Source: Sclerotiophoma versabilis (taxonomy: Eukaryota; Ascomycota; Dothideomycetes; Pleosporales; Didymellaceae). From it: a stretch of 64,000 nt of DNA. A program made the position numbers and the translations under genes. The stretch covers positions 992,001-1,056,000 of the forward strand of contig JAAROD010000049.1 in the NCBI GenBank assembly GCA_012274445.1, given 5' to 3'. Of this stretch, positions 57,428-64,000 are shown in pieces; position 1 is the first letter of the stretch, and each line of letters begins with the position of its first letter. The notes below the pieces were generated by a model. That model was not told the DNA's origin. It saw nothing but the letters and a program-made list of their open reading frames with translations, and ran no database searches.

Positions 57428-60183
57428 ATGTCTGCCCCGTCCGTTCACGCTGAGCCGCCACCAGAGGTGGTGCGCGACCCTGAAGGCCTGCAATATGAGA
57501 CTGGACCACAATTGGGGAAGGGTGGCTTCGCCATCTGTCACCGCGCAAAGCTGCTGGGCCACGAGCACCTTGGCAGCAGCACAGTCGCTTTGAAGATCGT
57601 CAGGTCCAAGATGGAGCCCCCCAAACTGGCACAAAAGGTGCGCAGACTGTACTTATGCTCGAGCCACCCTTGCTGACACACTGCAGTTTGTGACTGAACT
57701 ACAAATCCACTCGAAACTATCTCATCCCAACATCGTTGAGTTCTACCGCGCCTTCTCCTTCCACTCGAGCACCTACGTTGTCCTGGAGCTATGCGAGAAC
57801 GGCTCTCTCGCCGATGCGATCAAGAAGCGCAAGTACTTCACCATGCCGGAGATTCGTCGATTCATGATCCAGACATGTGGTGCCATCAAGTACCTGCACC
57901 AGCGAAACATCGTGCACCGCGACCTCAAGACTGGTAATCTTTTCCTCGACAAGGATATGAACGTCAAGGTCGGCGATTTTGGTCTGGCCGCCCTCCTCCT
58001 CTCCCAGAACGACTACGGTGCGATTCGACGAACAACCATGTGCGGTACACCAAACTACCTCGCACCCGAGGTTCTTGAAAAGACAGGCAAGGGTCATGAC
58101 GAGAAGGTTGATCTATGGGCGATTGGCATCATGATGTACACACTTGCCGTTGGTCGAGCGCCTTTCCACGCAGCGAAGCGCGAGGATATATACCGAAAAC
58201 TGAAGGCGCGTGAATACTCCTGGCCAGACCCGACGAAGTGCGCGAACGAGATTACAGACGATTTGCGCGACATCGTATCGTTACTGCTCGTACACGAGGA
58301 CGACAGACCCACACCTGACCAAATCGTAGCCCATCCCTTCTTCAAGTTAGGAATGATTCCATTGGAGCTGGATAGCGGATGTACCTCGAAGATTCCACGA
58401 TGGCCCAAGGAGCGTGCAGCCTCAGCTTCGACCATGAGACGAGGATATACCGAGGAATGGTGGACGTTGTGCAAGGCCTCAGCAGTTGGCGAGTACGAGC
58501 CGGGGAAAGCGTTCGGTGCTTATGGAAGCAGAAGGAATAAGACGGTCGCTCGTGATTGTCAAAAAGAAATCGAAGCTGGCAAGCAACCTAGCATCCCTTT
58601 CAGTAAAGACGTTGTATACGTACCATTCCCTGCACGCGTGCAGTGGCCACATCAAGCTGCGCCTGGAGGACTGAGTGAGATTTCCGAAGAGAAGGAGTCA
58701 TCACAAGAAGGCCAAGCGTTGGTTGAGACATCTGGGAACGACCGCCTGAAGGGACGTCTACCTCGTGTCAGAAGAGAGATGCCACCACCAGCACTCAAGG
58801 AAAACGAGCCTGTAATGACACAGGACCCAATACCGTCGACGGAGCCAGAGCCTGCTCGAAGAACACTGGATAAGCAACCCACAAGGTTACGCGCGGTCCG
58901 CAAGATTTCAAGCTCTGCTCCAGTCAGTGCGGCCACAGCACCGGTACCTGCAACATTGCGCGTACCGAGAGAGACAAGACCGACAACACGAGCACGCGCC
59001 GCAAAAGAAGGAGCAAAGAAATCATTGCAAGAGACTGAGACTGGACTCCCCGATCTCCCGCCTCTGCGCCCGATCAGGACCACCGTAAGAGTAACCGAGA
59101 ATCCAGAACCTGCGCCTCAGTTCATGACATCCACACGAAGCTCTAAACTTTCAACATCGACCCGAAGCGAGCCAAAGTTCCGTGCTATCAGTACCGAGTT
59201 GTCTGCCACGGATCCTGTTACGGTATTGGCGCGTCTGTACACATTCCGAGATAACCTTGCACGAGCTCTTGAGAAGAAGCCATCGAAATCGAGGAGGGAG
59301 CAACCTCCCCAACTGCCATTCGTGACAAAGTGGGTAGATTACTCACGCAGATACGGGGTTGGCTATGTCTTAGATGACGGTAGCATCGGTACCCTACTCA
59401 CAGGCGATGAGCAGAATCCAGTTACAGCTGCGATCGCCACAGACGGGTACAATCACTTGAAGAAGAACGGCAGGAATCGAGAGGCCGCCAAGAGTGTTCC
59501 CCTTGACTACTACACGACAGTTAAGAAGGACAGGGGGCTTTCCCAGATCGAGATCCAGGATCGCCGCCGAACCGAGGAAATTCGAACCGTATGGCACAAG
59601 TTTGGAAAGTACATGTGTGCGACTTTTGGTGACGAAGAGCTGGTCGTGAAGGATGGTCCAAAACAATCGAACTTCGTCAAGTTCTATCAGCGCCTTGGCA
59701 ATGTTGGTATTTGGGGGTTTGACGATGGTTCTTTCCAGGTATGCTCAATAACAATGAAGAGACCTGGGCTTGACTAACCGTTTCCAGTTCAACTTCCCAG
59801 ATCACACAAAGCTAGTACTGTCGTCAGATGGGGGGTACGCTACTTTCCTCTGCCTTCCATACGAAGCAACTGCATTACTCGAAGCGACTGGCAACGTACC
59901 TTGGAGACACGTCAGGGCGCGTGAAACTCTCAAGGGATCCCTACAGCAGTTACTGTACGGCTCTGCAGACAAGGCAGACGGGTACAAGGAAGTCACGCAA
60001 GGCAACCACCTCCGAGAAAAGATCGAGTTCATTTACACAGTCGTCGAGGAATGGGTGCGAGAAGGGGGTCTCGGCTGCCTTGTCGAACCTAAGGAGTACT
60101 CGTGGACAGGACCGCAGCTCGAAGAAACCAAACGACTGGATTGGGCAAGTGTTGGGCGCTTTGGTGGTGACGTCTTCTCATAA
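57428..60183 (+). CDS. Polo-like kinase (Cdc5/Plo1/PlkA)
   Basis: Three exons: 57428..57637, 57687..59738 and 59788..60183, 885 aa. This Ser/Thr kinase controls mitotic entry, spindle and septation. The kinase domain lies at about residues 22-285: Gly-loop LGKGGFAICH (29-38), ATP-Lys56, catalytic HRDLKTGN (148-155), DFG (167-169), T-loop TTMCGTPNY with the activating Thr expected at 187, and APEVLEK. A 200-residue disordered linker with basic clusters follows. Polo box 1 starts near FVTKWVDYSRRYGVGYVLDD; polo box 2 includes GNVGIWGFDDGSFQFNFPDH. The start is the first in-frame ATG. Length is greater than animal PLK1 and normal for filamentous ascomycetes. Confidence 0.95.
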
Positions 60184-60429
60184 ATTCTCAAAGCCTCGCG
60201 CAATTTTGTTTCTCGATTTGGCAAGCGATGGCGTTATGGATCTTTTGGGTATTCTTACTTTCGGCGTTGGCATCTTCGGTGGCGTCTCCGTCTTGGTTGA
60301 CGATGTTGTGGGAGTTTGTGTTCGTTTCCTTTTCGAACACTCATTACAGGGTCTTGCATGCCTCCAGGCTGGGTTGGCGCATTGTGTTGGTAGCATAGCA
60401 TTTGCAACGTGAATAACGAACTCGGTCAT
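60178..60429 (-). CDS. Weak candidate small ORF, 83 aa, tail-to-tail with polo kinase
   Basis: An ATG frame of 83 codons whose stop overlaps the 3' end of the polo kinase. The composition is basic with CNECSKRKR and several Lys-Pro-Thr segments (PTPKVRIPKRSITPSLAK). No homologue is recognised. It may be a small nuclear protein, the last exon of a longer gene, or chance. Confidence 0.22.
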   Translation of the reverse strand: MTEFVIHVANAMLPTQCANPAWRHARPCNECSKRKRTQTPTTSSTKTETPPKMPTPKVRIPKRSITPSLAKSRNKIARGFENL

Positions 60430-60882
60430 GACCGCCACTCGCCAGTGTCTGATGCTGCTTCTGTTGCTGCCTGAGTAGGCCGCGTAATTGACACATCAGT
60501 CCTTGCAGAAGGGATCCTTGGCGAGGTTTGTATGCAGTCGAGGAAGAGTGCGGCGGAACAGCTTGCGCGTCACTGGTGTAACTGCACGTAACAGGGTGTG
60601 GCTGTGCGGCCTACCGTCCTCGCTCCAACTTCCGATACGGCCGGCGTGGGCTGTGACATCGTTGGTAGGATTGCTGAGGCGTAGGGAACGCCGCCCACTA
60701 ATCTTACTCACCACACTTTCGCTGAAGGTCGCTCCTTCTCTCCCCACACATTGCGCCTGCAGACCCCCAGCGACCCCATACCCCGCGCCTTTGTCTGCTG
60801 TGAATCAAGTCCAGCAGCACACGACACGCCAAACGGGCGAGACACCTAACAACCCCCCGGAGCTCGCGGTCGGGCATCAGCC
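60430..60882. promoter_or_regulatory. Myosin-I upstream region
   Basis: About 450 bp with C/T-rich stretches and no supported gene. It probably holds the promoter and leader of the myosin gene. Confidence 0.45.
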
Positions 60883-63800
60883 ATGGTACACTCCGCCCAC
60901 GCCCGCCACCATGACTCTGCAGACGCTGACAGAGAACCTATGTAGGGTGCGGTATCTAAGCGCGCCGGGCGCAAGAAGGATGCTGCCGCCGCCGGCGGAG
61001 CTGCTCGTCCTGGGCAGCAGAAGGCCCAATTCGCAACCAAGGCCGTGTTCGAGACGACCAAGAAGAAGGAAGTGGGAGTCTCGGATCTGACGCTGATCAG
61101 CAAGATCTCGAATGAGGCCATCAACGACAACCTGAAGAAGCGCTTCGAGAATGGCGAAATCTACGTGCGTCGACTTGCCCACACCAGCCCCGCGCACGTC
61201 GATACAATGCGGCAGACCGAGAGAACAACAACTGACGGAGGCGCAGACATACATTGGACACGTGCTGGTGTCCGTCAACCCGTTTCGAGACTGTATGTGG
61301 TAGCACGAGGATATCCTGAGGGGTCATGCTGACATTGGGCAGTGGGCATCTACACCGACCAGGTTCTGGAAAGCTACAAGGGCAAGAACAGGCTAGAAGT
61401 ACGGCGCCCAAAGTTGAACACACGATCAGTTCTGACGCGACCAGGTACCGCCGCACGTCTTCGCAATCGCAGAGTCCGCCTACTACAACATGAATGCCTA
61501 CAAGGAGAACCAGTGTGTCATCATTTCTGGTGAATCTGGAGCAGGAAAGACGGAAGCCGCGAAGCGACTCATGCAGTACATTGCAAACGTTTCTGGGGGA
61601 AAGAGCACAGGGATCCAGGAGATGATGGACATGGTGCTAGCCACAAATCCATTGCTCGAATCCTTCGGAAACGCGAAGACACTGAGGAATAACAACTCAT
61701 CGCGATTCGGAAAGTACCTCGAGATCCACTTCAACGCACAGGGCGAGCCCGTAGGAGCGAACATCAACAACTACCTACTCGAGAAGTCGCGTGTGGTTGG
61801 GCAGATCGCAAACGAGCGCAACTTCCACATCTTCTACCAGTTCGCTAAAGCGGCTTCACCTCATTACAGAGGTCAGTTGCATCAGGAGCTCGAGTGTGGA
61901 ATAACTACTGACGCATTTAGAAATATTTGGCCTGCAACAACCACAATCATACCTCTACACAAGCCGATCGAAATGTTACGACGTACCGAACATCGACGAT
62001 CATGCCGAGTTCCAGGACACACTGAATGCTATGAAGGTCATTGGACTACAACAAGCAGAGCAGGATAACATTTTCCGGATGTTGTCCGCGATCTTGTGGC
62101 TCGGAAACGTGTCGTTTGTCGAGGATGACCAAGGCAACGCTGCGATCGCAGATCAGTCTGTAGTTGATTTCGTGGCCTACCTCCTGGAAGTCGAATCTGC
62201 ACACGTCAACAAGGCTCTCACCATTCGAATCATGGAGACAAGTCGTGGTGGACGCAGAGGCTCTGTCTATGATGTACCTCTGAATCCGGCCCAAGCGTCC
62301 TCGGTGCGAGATGCTCTCTCCAAGGCCATCTACTTCAATCTTTTCGACTGGATCGTCGAGCGCGTAAACCAATCGCTGAAGGCGCGGAGTTCCTCATCCT
62401 ACTCCATCGGTATCCTGGATATCTACGGATTCGAAATCTTCGAGAAGAACAGTTTCGAACAGTTGTGCATCAACTACGTCAACGAGAAGCTCCAACAGAT
62501 CTTCATTCAATTGACGTTGAAAGCGGAGCAAGAAGAGTATGAGCGAGAACAGATCAAGTGGACACCAATCAAGTACTTCGACAATAAAGTTGTGTGCGAG
62601 TTGATCGAGGAGAAGCGACCACCGGGTGTTTTCGCGGCGTTGAACGATGCTTGTGCCACAGCTCACGCCGATCCTGGAGCTGCGGACCAGACATTCGTGC
62701 AGCGACTAAACGCACTCTCTTCGAACCCCAACTTTTCGCCCCGCCAAGGACAGTTTATCATCAAGCATTACGCCGGAGAGGTGTCGTATGCGGTGGAAGG
62801 CATGACCGATAAGAACAAGGACCAGCTTCTAAAGGATTTGCTTAACCTCTTAGGACAAAGCTCCAATACCTTCGTTCACACGCTGTTCCCCAACCAGGTT
62901 GATCAAGACAACAGGCGACGACCACCCACGGCCGGAGACAAGATTAAGGTATCGGCAAATGACCTCGTTACCACGCTCATGCAGGCTCGGCCTTCCTACA
63001 TCCGTACCATTAAGCCGAACGAGAACAAGTCGCCAAAGGAGTTCAACGAAGCAAATGTTCTTCACCAGGTCAAGTATCTTGGTTTGCAAGAGAACGTCCG
63101 TATTCGTCGAGCCGGTTTTGCATCCCGTCAGACCTTCGACAAATTCGTAGAACGGTTCTTCTTGCTGTCACCCAAATGCTCGTACGCTGGAGAGTACACA
63201 TGGACTGGAAGCTACGAGGCTGGTGCTAAGCAGATTCTGAAGGATACGAACATACCAGTCGAGGAATTCCAGATGGGTGTAACAAAGGTTTTCATCAAGA
63301 CCCCAGAAACGCTGTTTGCTTTGGAGACAATGCGGGATCGTTACTGGCACAATATGGCCATTCGCATTCAGCGAGCCTGGCGAAATTACCTGAGTTATCG
63401 TATCGAATGCGCCACACGAATCCAGCGCTTCTGGCGAAAGCTGAACGGCGGCAAGGAATTCATCGAGTGGCGCGATCAAGGCCACAAGGTCCTTGCAGGC
63501 CGAAAAGAGAGGCGGAGATACAGTTTGGTAGGATCCCGAAGGTTTATGGGCGACTACCTTGGTATCGCAAACCGAGGTGGTCCAGGTGAAGTAATTGCTC
63601 AAGCCATTGGAATCTCCAGCAATGAGGAGGTACCCTTTTCGTGCAGAGCAGAGACGCTTGTCTCTAAGCTTGGTCGTTCAAGTAAGCCAGAAGCCCGTAT
63701 GCTCATTCTAACCAAGAGAAACGTGTACATCGTGAAGCAGGTGCTCGTCAATGGGCAGGTCCAGATCCAGGCGGAGAGAACAATACCTGTTGGCGCTATC

Positions 63801-63961
63801 AAGTTCATCAGCGCATCGAAGCTTCAGGATGATTGGTTCTCGATCGGCGCAGGTTCACCGAACGAGCCGGATCCGCTTGTGAACTGCGTGTTCAAGACGG
63901 AGTTTTTCACGCATTTGACGAACGTTCTGCGAGGGTCATTGAACCTCCAGATCGCTGACAC
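60883..63961 (+). CDS. Class I myosin heavy chain (Myo1/MyoA type), 3' partial
   Basis: Exons: 60883..60885, 60946..61164, 61247..61292, 61343..61398, 61445..61871 and 61921..63961, then a donor GTAAGC at 63962; the gene continues past the window. This is an actin motor for endocytosis and polarised growth. The first exon appears to be only the ATG: the frame upstream of the second exon is closed by TAG, and ATG/GTACAC to CTATGTAG/GGT restores MGAVSKRAGRKKD. Motor parts: P-loop GESGAGKT (137-144), switch region NNNSSRFGKYL, switch II LDIYGFE, and the TEDS-site Ser365 (RRGSVYDVP), which is regulated by PAK-type kinases in this class. IQ motifs (IRIQRAWRNYL, TRIQRFWRKL) lead into the basic TH1 membrane-binding domain. 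The SH3 and acidic tail expected for the class lie outside. Confidence 0.93.
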
Positions 63962-64000
63962 GTAAGCTCATTGACGCTTGATTTGTTAGTCATCACATAC

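Overview
The window is nuclear DNA of a filamentous ascomycete, most likely a dothideomycete and probably Pleosporales. The evidence is short introns (mostly 45-60 nt, GT-AG with CTAAC-like branch sites), genes on both strands, an LPRELRDQVY F-box-like protein of a type common in that class, and fungal-only families such as Pmt4, Scm3, Vps10 and Yea4. The taxon is inferred from these features. I built gene models by hand from splice sites, reading phase and family alignment. Introns were counted only where phase and protein continuity both held.

Left part (1-17.8 kb): accessory or poorly conserved genes with long gaps. They are an F-box-like protein (-), a 4.4 kb gene-poor gap, a bHLH transcription factor (+), a small Cys-rich zinc-binding protein (-), an ELMO/CED-12 protein (+), an unknown fungal protein (+), and a 2 kb non-coding gap with a hairpin cluster.

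Middle (17.8-34.4 kb): dense housekeeping genes. CCT4 (-) and RPT1 (+) share a 304 bp divergent promoter. They are followed by SDH1 (-), RPL3 (-) divergent from the PP2A B subunit CDC55 (+), then the nucleotide-sugar transporter YEA4 (+) and the O-mannosyltransferase PMT4 (+), both secretory-pathway glycosylation genes. The standout is RPT1. Directly after its stop codon lies a second, diverged but protein-conserved copy of its last 34 codons, with splice sites that would join it in frame. This looks like a duplicated, alternatively spliced proteasome C-terminus.

Right part (34.9-64 kb): a membrane protein (-), a secreted or vacuolar subtilisin (-), the vacuolar sorting receptor VPS10 (-), a SET-domain protein (-) and ATG6/VPS30 (-), which together make a run rich in vacuole and autophagy functions. 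Next come the centromeric histone chaperone SCM3 with a Myb-like domain (+), an intron-bearing tRNA-Cys (+), a polyQ protein (-), an OPA3-like mitochondrial protein (-), a polo kinase (+), and class I myosin (+), which runs off the right edge.

I saw no transposon with coding capacity, CRISPR array or integrated virus.
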